Virus record (IMG/VR): IMGVR_UViG_3300037840_000382
Coordinates: 1 to 64,000 of that record
Strand: one strand, 5' to 3'
Source: a virus
DNA: 64,000 bases
Shown one piece after another: positions 33,907-43,525 of this stretch (position 1 is the first letter of the stretch; each line of letters opens with the position of its first letter). The notes beneath the pieces were generated by a model. That model did not search any database. It was not told the DNA's origin and was given only the letters and a program-made list of their open reading frames with translations. Both the position numbers and the translations under genes were made by a program.

Positions 33907-35498
33907 TGCGCCGACTTTTTATTTTGTCAGCAATCGCCGCAATTTTACTGATCGTTAAGTTGGCGATTGCAGGATTTGCTATATTTCAAATTGGAACTAA
34001 CAGTTCCAGTGGTTGTCCTGATGCCACTCCGGCTGTAGCTGGAGCTTTTAACCTCAATACCTGTACCTTCTTTGATCCGATGACGTCGCTTGCGACGATC
34101 GATGTCAATGCGACCAATGCCGCGCCGTCCACAGGAATAAACTGGTATACCCAGCAATCGTTAGGCGTGGCATCGTTTACCGCCGTCATCAGCGGCACGG
34201 GGTTAACTGCTTCATCGTCGAATACGGCATCAAGCATCATCAAGGTGGGGCAGACGATTGGTCAAGGTAACGGAGGTTGCGGCCCTGTCGCCGGCACCAC
34301 GATTACTGCGCTCGGGACTGGAACGGGCGGCGACGGCACTTACACCGTAACTCCATCACAGACACTCGCCAGTTGTCAGGTACAGTCGTCCTTTGCTCAG
34401 GCTCCGAACACGATGACTGTCGGTGCAAACGGGCTGACGCTGTTAAATGTGTCTCAGGGCGATGCGAATTTCGGGCTTTCAACTTATACCGCATTGCAAA
34501 TTCCGACGGGATCGCTCAATACTGTCGTCACGCCTTATCGTGGAATCTCGTTCACGAATGGGATGTATGCCAGGGCTTATATCACCTTTGATGAAACCAA
34601 GGCTCCGAATGGGATGGCTGGGCCGCCATGGCGCTGGAATGCATGGTGGATGGACTCTTTTCCTGGCACCAAATACGGCGGTCAATTTATCGAAACCGAC
34701 AATTGTGACTGCTTTTCGAATAATGGGAGCGTCTTGCTCAACAACTTTTTGCACGACATCAATTGCGGGCTGGTAAGTTCGTGTTCTGGGAACTCACTTA
34801 CGGATATGTGGTTTGGCCAACCGCCATCGCGCTCGGCGGAATGCAATCCGGTGTTGGATGGCGTAACGTTTCACACCTTCGATCAACTCTGGGTGCCTCC
34901 ATCGAAGAACAACGGCACGGGTATTTATGCATATTTGGTGGACGCCGATACGTGCGCGGGTAATGCAGTATTCACCGGGTTCATAGATTCAAGCGACGGG
35001 GTTGGTACCAATCGTACCCTGCACGTTACCTCGATGATTTCGACAGGCACAATTGCAGTTAATAGCTATATCGGTAATAGCGGGCCTCTTAATCTTGCGC
35101 GACGGGTTCTAGCTTTCGGGACTAACGGAACAACGGGTGCGGGGACCACTGGCACCTATGCGCTTGAGTTCGATAGCAGCAGCAGCGTCTCGTCGTCGTT
35201 GATGATCGCCACTAATGGGAACAGTTGCGAATATTTTGCCCAGGGTTCTGGGAATAAGTCGCAGTGCAGTTATGATGGCGTCAACGCAAATACGACTTAC
35301 GACGGCGCCTTTACGGCTGCCGATCCGGGGAATGCCAGCGGCAGCAAGGGATTCACGCTGATCTTCAATGGTGGATGTACAGCATCTTATACGACCTCGG
35401 CTTGCAATGCTGGTACCTCGGCTGGCAACTGGCCATTTCACATTAAAAATGTGCAGGTCTGGCAGGGCTCTACGAGCGATAAGAATGTGCAGAATTGA
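33906..35498 (+). CDS. Fibre protein with lectin/GH16-like fold
   Basis: 530 aa from ATG 33906. Leader MRRLFILSAIAAILLIVKLAIA. The C-terminal half resembles GH16/concanavalin-like proteins: RAYITFDETKAPNG, RWNAWWMDSFPG and then IETDNCD where GH16 has E-x-D-x-x-E; here the last Glu is Asp268. So it may bind rather than cut glycan. The gene at 37963 is a better preserved relative. Confidence 0.55.
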   Translation: MRRLFILSAIAAILLIVKLAIAGFAIFQIGTNSSSGCPDATPAVAGAFNLNTCTFFDPMTSLATIDVNATNAAPSTGINWYTQQSLGVASFTAVISGTGLTASSSNTASSIIKVGQTIGQGNGGCGPVAGTTITALGTGTGGDGTYTVTPSQTLASCQVQSSFAQAPNTMTVGANGLTLLNVSQGDANFGLSTYTALQIPTGSLNTVVTPYRGISFTNGMYARAYITFDETKAPNGMAGPPWRWNAWWMDSFPGTKYGGQFIETDNCDCFSNNGSVLLNNFLHDINCGLVSSCSGNSLTDMWFGQPPSRSAECNPVLDGVTFHTFDQLWVPPSKNNGTGIYAYLVDADTCAGNAVFTGFIDSSDGVGTNRTLHVTSMISTGTIAVNSYIGNSGPLNLARRVLAFGTNGTTGAGTTGTYALEFDSSSSVSSSLMIATNGNSCEYFAQGSGNKSQCSYDGVNANTTYDGAFTAADPGNASGSKGFTLIFNGGCTASYTTSACNAGTSAGNWPFHIKNVQVWQGSTSDKNVQN

Positions 35499-35510
35499 CG
35501 CGAGGTGATC

Positions 35511-37949
35511 GTGAGTGAAGAGTTCGTCGGTCCTTTTGCCAGCTGGTCTAACCTCAAGCGTGACTACGGTGCGAAGGGCGATGGCATTGCCGACGACACG
35601 GCAGCCTTGCAGGCGGCGGTGAGCGATCTCACAGCGACCGGTAAACCGCGCAACCTGTTTATCCCGTCCGGGACCTACCTCGTCACGCAGACCATCACGC
35701 TGCTCGGTGGTCTCGGGGCGGGCATCATCGGCGCCGATCCCGCGACCACAACCTTTAAGTGGGGCGGCGCCGCTGGCGGCACGTTGCTTCATCTGGATGG
35801 CTGCGGCTACGGGCGACTTGGCCGGCTGACCCTAGATGGGGGGCGCAATACGACCGTTCTGGTGGATCAGAATGCGCTCGCTAGCGGACCACCGCGCCAG
35901 TTCGGTACGGGAAACGAGTACGCGGACCTTATTTTTCAGAACGCCTCAATCGGGATCAGGGCTGGAGAAGCAGGTATCGGGGAGGCTGAGAGTACAGTCC
36001 TACGCTGCAAGTTCCTCGGCCTTAAGAATGGCGTCCTGCTACTAAATGGCAATTGCTTGGATTGGTGGCATTGGTTCTGCGAATTCATGAATTGCCGAAC
36101 CGGCATCGCCAATACTCCGCAGGACAACATTGCAGCCGGTGGCGCGGGCATGTTCCACGCCTATGGCTGCCAATTCACCGGCTCGACGTTCGCTGATATC
36201 CAAATTGGCAACACCGGAAATTTCAATTTTCGTGATTGCTATTCGAGAGGATCACGGCAGTTTCTCAATGCGGTCTTCTACTACACCAACGCCGCGCAGA
36301 CTCGTGTGCAGAACTGCGTTGCCGACAGTGGCATCTACATGGGCAACGGCGGCCCGCTGCTAATCACGGATAGCATGATCGCCGGCCCCGTCACCGTGAC
36401 CTCGTCCAACGGCGGCGACATCATCTCTGTCGGCAACAAATACACGGTCTCGCCGACAGCTAGCCGGTTGCGCTCTGTCGATGACGCGGTTGTGCCCTCG
36501 CTGACGTTGCCACCGACGCTGGTGTTGCCGCCTGCGCCCCCGCTGACGATCCGTAGGGTCTTCGAAGTGCCGATCACGGACGACGGCACCGCGCTCCAAG
36601 CTGCGATCACGCAAGCTGCGACGCTCAATGGCAGCAAGCCCGTCGTGCATATCTCGGTTGGCACGCTTGCGCTGCGCAAGCCGATCACGGTGCCGGAATG
36701 CGACGTACAGATCATTGGTGATGGGTGGCCGAATACGATCATCGACTGTGGTAACACGCCGGGGATCGGCATCGACATCCAGGGACGATCGCGCGTCACG
36801 TTGAGCGACTTGCACATCAAAAATGTGATCGATACAGCGATCACGATTGAGGACGCCTTCTTTGGCCGCGTTCTCCTGCAAGAGCCGATCTTCATCGCAG
36901 CGAGCGTCGCTGGTCTCTTCGTCGATGGTGTAAGCTCTGCAACGGTCGAGCTGCGTGACTTTAACTTTGAGAACTGTGCGGTCGGTGCTCAGATTGAAGG
37001 CGGTGTTGCATCGCTGACGGCGCTTCTCGCCGGTTCTGCCGACCTCAACGTGACTAACGTGCTGGCTGACAGCGCAAACGTCGTCGTGCGTGACATGTGG
37101 AACGACACGCCTACAGGTGGGACAATCAACCCGGTCTTGGTGTCGGTGATGGGTGCAAGCCAAGTTACGGTCGAGGGCTGCGTCCACAATATGCAGTCGG
37201 CCGGGGCCGTTGCTGTCTCTGGTCCTGCCGAGGTCTTGAACACGACGTTGGGCGGCGCTGTCAACTACGCCATGTTTGTGGGCGGGTGCAGTTTCTTGTC
37301 GGCGTTCACGACAGCGCCTTACGCTGTGGGGGCAGGGACGCTGGAGAATCGCCTTTACGATACGACCAATGGCTCGACGCCCATCGCAGACGCCGTGGTG
37401 GCGACTGACGCTCAGATACGCGCCGCGTTGGCGCAGTCGCACGCTACGCATCCGACGCTGCCGGCCGATCTGCCAGCTGGAGCTACCGATGTCAGGCTAT
37501 CTCGTGTTACAATCGAGAACTGCAAGACGGGCATCCGCATCAAGGGAATCAACATGGCAACGATCGATCCGACGACGCTCGCGCAATTGCAAAGCATTCG
37601 TGCGGGGATTGCAGCTCAATTGGCTCTTCTCGACGGAGTCATCGCCAACGCCACAGGTCTTCCTCCGGGAACTACGTCTCCTCCTGGAACCACGATCAGC
37701 GGCACGACCGCAGTAGGAGGGGCAACCATTACCGATGCTGCGGGACACGTCTGGTCGCTTGGCACCGCGGCTCCCTACGGCTTTGTCATCCTCCGGGACA
37801 ACGTGCCGTTTGCCAATGGGAGCGGTGCCTCGCTCACGATCGACAAGGTCGGTATTGTGTGGACCAAGAACAGCCAGGGCAATTGGTACGTCTCGACCTC
37901 GTCAGGCTGGAACTCGTCGCCCGGCAATGCCCCTCCTGTAACCGCGTAG
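35511..37949 (+). CDS. Tail spike with pectate-lyase-like beta-helix
   Basis: 812 aa from GTG 35511 (GAGG binding site; an in-frame GTG at 35505 is the alternative). N-terminal FASWSNLKRDYGAKGDGIAD followed by DDTAALQ and IPSGTYLV is the Pectate_lyase_3 signature for right-handed beta-helix spikes. A second such unit begins near residue 345. The C-terminal about 100 residues carry a GHVWSLG and GWNSSPG type beta domain. Probably binds or depolymerises a host polysaccharide. Confidence 0.8.
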   Translation: MSEEFVGPFASWSNLKRDYGAKGDGIADDTAALQAAVSDLTATGKPRNLFIPSGTYLVTQTITLLGGLGAGIIGADPATTTFKWGGAAGGTLLHLDGCGYGRLGRLTLDGGRNTTVLVDQNALASGPPRQFGTGNEYADLIFQNASIGIRAGEAGIGEAESTVLRCKFLGLKNGVLLLNGNCLDWWHWFCEFMNCRTGIANTPQDNIAAGGAGMFHAYGCQFTGSTFADIQIGNTGNFNFRDCYSRGSRQFLNAVFYYTNAAQTRVQNCVADSGIYMGNGGPLLITDSMIAGPVTVTSSNGGDIISVGNKYTVSPTASRLRSVDDAVVPSLTLPPTLVLPPAPPLTIRRVFEVPITDDGTALQAAITQAATLNGSKPVVHISVGTLALRKPITVPECDVQIIGDGWPNTIIDCGNTPGIGIDIQGRSRVTLSDLHIKNVIDTAITIEDAFFGRVLLQEPIFIAASVAGLFVDGVSSATVELRDFNFENCAVGAQIEGGVASLTALLAGSADLNVTNVLADSANVVVRDMWNDTPTGGTINPVLVSVMGASQVTVEGCVHNMQSAGAVAVSGPAEVLNTTLGGAVNYAMFVGGCSFLSAFTTAPYAVGAGTLENRLYDTTNGSTPIADAVVATDAQIRAALAQSHATHPTLPADLPAGATDVRLSRVTIENCKTGIRIKGINMATIDPTTLAQLQSIRAGIAAQLALLDGVIANATGLPPGTTSPPGTTISGTTAVGGATITDAAGHVWSLGTAAPYGFVILRDNVPFANGSGASLTIDKVGIVWTKNSQGNWYVSTSSGWNSSPGNAPPVTA

Positions 37950-37962
37950 GAAGGCGCTCACC

Positions 37963-39060
37963 ATGAGCATCCAACCTGCCACGCTTGCAGCTTTGCAGCA
38001 GATACGAACAAGCATCGGTGCGTCAGATGATGCGTTGAAGGCAATACTTGATCCCATGCAGGTCGTGCTTGATGCTACGCCGCCCCCGCAGGCGATCGCT
38101 CACGGCCTGACCAAGCTGCTTTTTCAGTCGGGGCCGTTTGCTGACCTGTCGCGCATTGACATCAGCAATGCCAACACCTCGACCGCCTCAACGGACTGGT
38201 GGGTAGCTAACAGCTATATCGGGCAGCCGGGAGAAAACCCGGCCTACGGGTTGATCCCGGACATCCCCGCGAGCGATCTGTCGGTCAACGGCGGCATTCT
38301 CAGGATCGCCCAGGCGCGACCCGGCGCCTATTTCCAGAACAACCAGCCGTCATTGTCCAGCAACTACTTCCCTGGCAGCTTCGGCCGGTCAGATGGCCCG
38401 AACGTCGATGCCATCAATCACGGCAGGTTCTTCCGACCGCCGTGGTACATCGATATCCAGTTCACATTCGACCAGCGCCTCGCGCGCGGCAGTGCGGGCT
38501 TTCCTGCTTTCTGGGCGGTCAACTGGTGGAACAAAGCTTACCCACACGTTGTTGAATGGGACTTCTTCGAGTTTTTCCCCCAGACGCGGTTCGCGGGCCT
38601 TTCAGTCGAGTCCGGCAAGGGCGGCTCGTTCGGTTTCAACTGCGGCGACTTCTCGAACAACGTCACGACCTATCCGCCGCTTCAGAGCGGCCAGTTTCCA
38701 CAACCGATGTTCGCTGACCTCGGCAATCCAACCCTTGATGGGACCGACCTGCACACGGTAGGTCACCTGCTGATCGACACAGCGACCGGGGGCGGGACAG
38801 GCTTCTCGGAGCGGTACTTCGACGATATCCAGTTCGGACCGAACCGCTTGACGTACTCCCGCACGGCACCGCCGAGCTACCCGCCTGGGGCTCCGGCCGG
38901 CACATTCTCATCGTGCGAGAATGTGGCCAACAATCCCGATTATCTTGGTTATTCGCTATACGTCACTTGCGGCAACCAACCGGGTGGCGGCGACTGGCCG
39001 CTTTCTGTAAGGCGCGTGCGAGTGTATGGCCCTGACGATAGCACCATGGTTGTGGTGTAG
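37963..39060 (+). CDS. GH16-like glycan-binding or -cleaving protein
   Basis: 365 aa. A jelly-roll type sequence with E198-W-D200-F-F-E203, the E-x-D-x-x-E active-site pattern of GH16 enzymes. A PPWYIDIQFTFDQRL segment and GFPAFWAVNWWN upstream fit too. No signal peptide, unlike the relative at 33906. Placed among tail fibre genes, so it may open capsular or wall glycan. Catalysis is inferred. Confidence 0.7.
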   Translation: MSIQPATLAALQQIRTSIGASDDALKAILDPMQVVLDATPPPQAIAHGLTKLLFQSGPFADLSRIDISNANTSTASTDWWVANSYIGQPGENPAYGLIPDIPASDLSVNGGILRIAQARPGAYFQNNQPSLSSNYFPGSFGRSDGPNVDAINHGRFFRPPWYIDIQFTFDQRLARGSAGFPAFWAVNWWNKAYPHVVEWDFFEFFPQTRFAGLSVESGKGGSFGFNCGDFSNNVTTYPPLQSGQFPQPMFADLGNPTLDGTDLHTVGHLLIDTATGGGTGFSERYFDDIQFGPNRLTYSRTAPPSYPPGAPAGTFSSCENVANNPDYLGYSLYVTCGNQPGGGDWPLSVRRVRVYGPDDSTMVVV

Positions 39061-39063
39061 CCG

Positions 39064-39552
39064 ATGGGTCTTGTCCAGCAAAGCGGCAATATTACTCCAG
39101 GGCATCTGCCTGTGTGGGTCGCGCCAGGCGTCATTGGTGACGGCGGCGCAGCGCTCGCAGCTCAGCGCGTTCTCGCCTCGCTACGCGGCGCCAACTTTAA
39201 CACGACCAGTGACCAGCCGATCGCGATCCCGCAGCGCGTAACGGCCTTTGCGCTTACCGGGATCATAGTGACGAACGCCTCGCTCAATTTAACGGCAGCC
39301 GTGGGCGGGTTCTACCCGCAGGCAGCGAAGGCGGGCACGCCGATCGTGGCAGCTGCGCAGGCGTACTCGACGCTTACGACCGCCAACGCGCTGCTTAACG
39401 CCACGCTCGCGGCGTTCGGGAGCGGCACGCGGTTCTCGTCGGCGAACCTCGGGACGATCGGCGGGCTGCTCAATATTTGGTTCGCGCTTACGACGGCTCA
39501 GCCCGTCGCGGCGACGGCGGATATCTACCTCGTGGGTACTGACCTGACTTAA
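39064..39552 (+). CDS. Short fibre protein with TPGH module
   Basis: 162 aa. Starts MGLVQQSGNITPGHLPVWVAP and then VIGDGG. The same module follows the signal peptide in the gene at 40136. The remainder is Ala/Thr-rich with helices. Probably a tail fibre component. Its stop shares the bases TTAA with the stop of the opposite gene at 39549. Confidence 0.6.
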   Translation: MGLVQQSGNITPGHLPVWVAPGVIGDGGAALAAQRVLASLRGANFNTTSDQPIAIPQRVTAFALTGIIVTNASLNLTAAVGGFYPQAAKAGTPIVAAAQAYSTLTTANALLNATLAAFGSGTRFSSANLGTIGGLLNIWFALTTAQPVAATADIYLVGTDLT

Positions 39553-40067
39553 GCTGGTACCGGAGCACCCATCGGGGGCGGGGTCTCATGCTCTTTGCTC
39601 TGGGCCCCAAACCACGGTTTTGCCGGAGCAGGAGCAGTTGAAGGCGCTTCGACTTTTCCGGGTCGCGCCTGGGCGACAGGAGCGATTGGATGCGCTTCCG
39701 TTTTTGCCGGCGGTTTATCGATCTTGCCGCCAAGTGCCCCAATGGCACCTTCCGTTATGCGCACTCGCGCTTCCAGCTCGTCGAGCCGGTCATCGTGAGC
39801 AAGCGGTTTGCTCTCTATGGCGTCCTGGCGCTTCTTGAGATCGGTCCGATCGCGCTCCAGTGCTGCGATAACGGCGCCGTTGTCAACGAGCTTCGTTTCA
39901 TGCGCCGCCACCTGGACTCCGCTCTTGATGTGCGCCAGCTCGAGGTTTTCCAGTCGCTGTCGCACATCGCGCATGGCGTCCACGAACACGTCGAAGTGAC
40001 GGTTCATCTCGACGGAGCTTGGGCTTTTCTCCAAATTGTCTACGAAATCCTCTAAGGTGGAAGGCAT
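39549..40067 (-). CDS. Coiled-coil protein with Pro-rich tail, leftward
   Basis: 172 aa, opposite to the fibre genes. Helical N-terminal 110 residues with coiled-coil (DVRQRLENLELAHIK, LERDRTDLKKRQDAIE), then a Pro/Ala-rich tail. Reminiscent of assembly chaperones, but unidentified. The start is the first ATG of the frame; a promoter was not found. Confidence 0.6.
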   Translation of the reverse strand: MPSTLEDFVDNLEKSPSSVEMNRHFDVFVDAMRDVRQRLENLELAHIKSGVQVAAHETKLVDNGAVIAALERDRTDLKKRQDAIESKPLAHDDRLDELEARVRITEGAIGALGGKIDKPPAKTEAHPIAPVAQARPGKVEAPSTAPAPAKPWFGAQSKEHETPPPMGAPVPA

Positions 40068-40135
40068 GCGCTTGTTCTCCTGTTTGCTAGCCAGCGAGTT
40101 GTAAACGAGTTTTGGGTAGCGTAAAAGAGGCTTCC

Positions 40136-41527
40136 ATGAAAAAAATCCTTGCGATTCTAGCCGCTCTCCTCGCCTCTCTCCCCGCGAGCGCGCAGCAAGT
40201 TCGGCAGAGTGGCAACGTCACGCCGGGTCACGTCACCAAGTGGATCACAACGGGTGTCATCGGTGACGGCGGGCCCGATCCCGCGGGCGCCAATCCAACG
40301 AGCCTCAACGCGACCGCGAGCGGTTTCGGCATATGCCAGTTCAGCGGGTTCTTTTCGGGTCCCTACAACCGCCTCTGTTTCAACGTCACCGGAACCGGCG
40401 GCGGTTTCGCGCTTGATAATTTCGGCGGCGCGACTGGCGGTTTCACCTGGACTCTCAATGGTGTGACGCAGGGATTGCCTATCACTACCGGCCTCCCTGT
40501 CACCATCAACGACTTCGCGTGCTTCTCAGACACTACCGGGGACCTCAAGGATTGTGGCAACACCAATGGCGTTAACAGCGGTACGATTAACCAGCTTGCA
40601 TGGTACGCCGCGAGCGGCGCAGTGGTGTCGGGACTCGCGACTGCCAACAATGGCGCGCTCGTTACGTCGGCCGGAGGCGTGCCGTCGATCTCGTCCACGC
40701 TCCCCGCGGCGGTGCAGGGAAACATCACGACCGTTGGGACGATCGGGACCGGCGTATGGCAAGGAACCGCCATTGCTGTTGGTTTCGGCGGTACAGGACT
40801 CACGGGTGGCACCAGCGGGGGCGTTCCCTATTTCAACTCCGCTAACACGCTAGCATCGTCGGGCGCGCTTATCGCAAACGCAGTCATGTTGGGCGGAGGC
40901 GCTGGTGGCGCCCCAACCGTGAGCGGTTGCACGATCGACGCGAACAACACGGTCTCGTGCGCCTCAAGCGTGACTGCCACTCCAGCGCACGTCAACCAGA
41001 ATACGACTTCCGATGCGTCAGCTGCTTCCTACAATCTCCAAAAGAACAGAAGCGGCGGCGCGGTTCTCAACAGCGATGTGCTCGGCATCGTCAATTTCAG
41101 CGGCTTCTCGAACGCCGCTCAGCGCAATGCGGCACAGATACAGGCGAGCGTCTCCGCGGCGCCGAGCGGGAGCAACGTCCCGACCAAAGTGCAAATTAGC
41201 ACAAGCAACGCTGCCGGTCTTAACAACCAATCGCTCACGTTTGACAATAATGGACATCTCTCTAGCGTCTCCACAAGCGTGCCCGTCGTAAACACCTGCG
41301 CGGGATTCGCGCTTGGAACAGGAGCGACTGATTTTGCTGGACGCGCGACATTTACCAGCAATGCTAGCACTTGCTCGTTCAATTTTGGCACCGCGTTTGC
41401 AAACATACCGTTTTGCACTGTTGCTGCTCCCGTAACGACCAACATGACTGTAACTGCGACTACCTTGACTATAGGGTTCGTGAGCGCGGCAGCGACGACA
41501 GCGTCCTGGATTTGCATAGGAGCATAA
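40136..41527 (+). CDS. Fibre protein with signal sequence and TPGH module
   Basis: 463 aa from ATG 40136. Leader MKKILAILAALLASLPASAQ, then QVRQSGNVTPGHVTKWITTG and VIGDGG. This module matches the start of the signal-less protein at 39064. The rest is beta-rich with Gly/Thr/Ser. End region AFANIPFCTVAAP resembles carbohydrate-binding fibre tips. Confidence 0.65.
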   Translation: MKKILAILAALLASLPASAQQVRQSGNVTPGHVTKWITTGVIGDGGPDPAGANPTSLNATASGFGICQFSGFFSGPYNRLCFNVTGTGGGFALDNFGGATGGFTWTLNGVTQGLPITTGLPVTINDFACFSDTTGDLKDCGNTNGVNSGTINQLAWYAASGAVVSGLATANNGALVTSAGGVPSISSTLPAAVQGNITTVGTIGTGVWQGTAIAVGFGGTGLTGGTSGGVPYFNSANTLASSGALIANAVMLGGGAGGAPTVSGCTIDANNTVSCASSVTATPAHVNQNTTSDASAASYNLQKNRSGGAVLNSDVLGIVNFSGFSNAAQRNAAQIQASVSAAPSGSNVPTKVQISTSNAAGLNNQSLTFDNNGHLSSVSTSVPVVNTCAGFALGTGATDFAGRATFTSNASTCSFNFGTAFANIPFCTVAAPVTTNMTVTATTLTIGFVSAAATTASWICIGA

Positions 41528-41533
41528 AAAGGA

Positions 41534-42712
41534 ATGAGCGACCGGACCCGCACAGCGATCGTTTCATTCCTCGTTATCTTTGGCTATTTGGTTTTCGGCT
41601 ACCTGCTGCTCACTGGCTGGATCAAGCCTGACGTTTCCGGCGACGTAGCCCTGACGCTGACCGGGGGCGTGTTCGGCGTTCTGACGGCCGGGTTCTGCTG
41701 GGCGCTGGGCTATGAGCTTGGATCGAGCGCAGGGAGTCGTGCAAAGGACGCACTGATCGCCGGACAGCTCCCGCAAGTTCCTGTCGTGCCTGCGCCGAGT
41801 CCGCCGGTGAGCGTTCCGCAGCCGTTCCCAACACCGAAACCTATCCCTGAACCAGCCACGACGCGCCAGACCGGCATCACGGCCACGGAATTCGGTGGCG
41901 CCTCCGACCCCAATACCAGCGCCTACGACAACCACATCATCAACGACACCGAGATGGGTGTCGCCCTGCCCTATCGTTTCCCAGGCACGCGGCCCCGGGT
42001 GCATGTCTGGGGACCGAAGGGCGATACCGTCTGCGATATTGTGGATGTCGGCCCTTGGAACACGCACGATCCCTATTGGCAGACCGGCGGACGGCCCCAA
42101 GCCGAGACCGGCACCGACATGGGTGGTCGTCACACCAACCTGGCCGGCATCGACCTGACACCCGCAGCCGCGCGCGCCGTAGGCATCGACGGCAAGGGAA
42201 GTGTCGATTGGGCATTCGAGGGCTTGAGCGCACCCGCTGCGACGGTCCCTGCCGGCGTGGCAGGCGAACCTTCATGGCTCACCCTCGCGCGCGCAGAGAT
42301 CGGCTTTCACGAGCTGCCTGACAACCACGGCATTCAGAAATACGTGGACCTCGCCGGCTACGGCGCCGATGGCGAGCCGTGGTGCGCGATCTTTGCCGGA
42401 GCGATGTTGCGCAAGGCCGGCATCACGCTCACAGGCATTAACGCAATGGCGCGCAGCTTTATGACCTCTCCAGCCTTTACCAAGATCGACACGCCGCGGC
42501 TGGGCTGTCTCGCCGTGTTTTGGCGCGGGTCTCCGTCCGGTACTGAAGGCCACGTCGGTTTCTATGTCGGCGATGCTGCGACTGGGCGCATCAATGTCCT
42601 GGGGGGCAATGAAAATGATCAAGTGATGATCGAATCCATCCCGATATCCGGCTCCACCATGGGACTGCTCGGCTACTGGTGGCCAGCTTCCACTGAGCCC
42701 AAGGTGATCTAG
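41534..42712 (+). CDS. Lysin fusion: TM domain, DPBB domain, CHAP-like domain
   Basis: 392 aa. Two hydrophobic helices (about 10-32 and 40-68; VSFLVIFGYLVFGYLLLTGW, then GVFGVLTAGFCWALGYELG). A Pro-rich linker follows. About 115-225 looks like an RlpA/expansin-like double-psi beta barrel (VHVWGPKGDTVCDIVDVGPW). The C-terminal about 140 residues match the TIGR02594/CHAP-like endopeptidase pattern (PWCAIFAG with the Cys, GHVGFYVG with the His). So anchoring, wall binding and cell-wall cleavage seem to be joined in one protein. Confidence 0.75.
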   Translation: MSDRTRTAIVSFLVIFGYLVFGYLLLTGWIKPDVSGDVALTLTGGVFGVLTAGFCWALGYELGSSAGSRAKDALIAGQLPQVPVVPAPSPPVSVPQPFPTPKPIPEPATTRQTGITATEFGGASDPNTSAYDNHIINDTEMGVALPYRFPGTRPRVHVWGPKGDTVCDIVDVGPWNTHDPYWQTGGRPQAETGTDMGGRHTNLAGIDLTPAAARAVGIDGKGSVDWAFEGLSAPAATVPAGVAGEPSWLTLARAEIGFHELPDNHGIQKYVDLAGYGADGEPWCAIFAGAMLRKAGITLTGINAMARSFMTSPAFTKIDTPRLGCLAVFWRGSPSGTEGHVGFYVGDAATGRINVLGGNENDQVMIESIPISGSTMGLLGYWWPASTEPKVI

Positions 42713-42732
42713 CTTTAATCAGGAGGACAAAA

Positions 42733-42900
42733 ATGAGCTGTGAAATCCTACGCGACATAGAGGCTTGCAAGGCTTTCGAGAAGTCGATCAGGGAAATGGC
42801 CGAACAAACAATTGCGCAATTTGGGTCTGGCGAGGTCACTGTGATCAAGCGTTGTCCAAGCAGTGATCGACGTACAGACTACGGCACCGCTGGAAGATAG
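42733..42900 (+). CDS. 55-aa hypothetical protein
   Basis: Strong AGGAGG site 6 bp before ATG 42733. Polar and helical (MSCEILRDIEACKAF), ends GTAGR. Lies between the lysin and the next small genes. Function unknown. Confidence 0.6.
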   Translation: MSCEILRDIEACKAFEKSIREMAEQTIAQFGSGEVTVIKRCPSSDRRTDYGTAGR

Positions 42901-42958
42901 GGACGACTACAAATAGATAAACCGCGCGCGGCGGGACCGCGCATGAAAGGACCTAAAA

Positions 42959-43186
42959 ATGAACCCGTTTACGATGTTCCAGATCATCATGCAGGCTTCG
43001 GCGTCGATCCCGAAGGTTGTCGAAGCCATCCAGCAAATCATGGCATCCGATGCCGCGCATACGGTCGAAAGCGCCTTTCAAGCTTGGTTTGATCACAACA
43101 CTGCCGGAGGTACGGCCGCTCCAGCATTGTCAGAAACCGCTAAGCCATTGTCGATCCCGGTGCCGATGCCAGTACAACCCTCTTAA
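42959..43186 (+). CDS. Small lysis-region protein
   Basis: 75 aa, starts MNPFTMFQIIMQASASIPK, amphipathic helix then a Pro-rich end. The upstream 58-bp gap contains a GC-rich hairpin-like stretch and a AAAGGA site. Could be a membrane-acting peptide, unproven. Confidence 0.5.
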   Translation: MNPFTMFQIIMQASASIPKVVEAIQQIMASDAAHTVESAFQAWFDHNTAGGTAAPALSETAKPLSIPVPMPVQPS

Positions 43187-43189
43187 AAA

Positions 43190-43513
43190 ATGGCCAGCGT
43201 TGGCGCTTTCTTCGATGTCCTGTTCTCGAACCGCGGCGAGATCGAGGACATCGTCGAGCGGCTTGGCGGTCTCGACGCCGCCATGAGCTTCGCAGCCGGC
43301 GCCGGGCCTGACCTCATGGCCATCATGGCGACGATCGCGGCGCACCAGGACCCCGTCGCCGCGGTCGCCCAGGTGCAGACGATGCTGGCCTACTCGCAGG
43401 CGACAGAGGACCGCGTGCGGGCGTTCCAAACGGCGCACGGGCTAGAGGTTGATGGCATCGTGGGCGACGAGACTTGGACCAAGGTCGAGGCACTGATCAA
43501 ATCGCTTGGCTAG
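43190..43513 (+). CDS. Peptidoglycan-binding domain protein
   Basis: 107 aa. The last 35 residues carry the peptidoglycan-binding pattern (VRAFQTAHGLEVDGIVG followed by DETW). The N-terminal half is helical. This is the kind of wall-binding domain normally fused to a lysin; here it is separate, next to the lysin gene. It may target lysis enzymes or act in the virion. Confidence 0.75.
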   Translation: MASVGAFFDVLFSNRGEIEDIVERLGGLDAAMSFAAGAGPDLMAIMATIAAHQDPVAAVAQVQTMLAYSQATEDRVRAFQTAHGLEVDGIVGDETWTKVEALIKSLG

Positions 43514-43525
43514 GACCTATTTCCT

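Noticed and set aside
39620-40055. Plus-strand frames across the coiled-coil gene
   Set aside because: They are shadows of the leftward gene at 39549 and lack binding sites.
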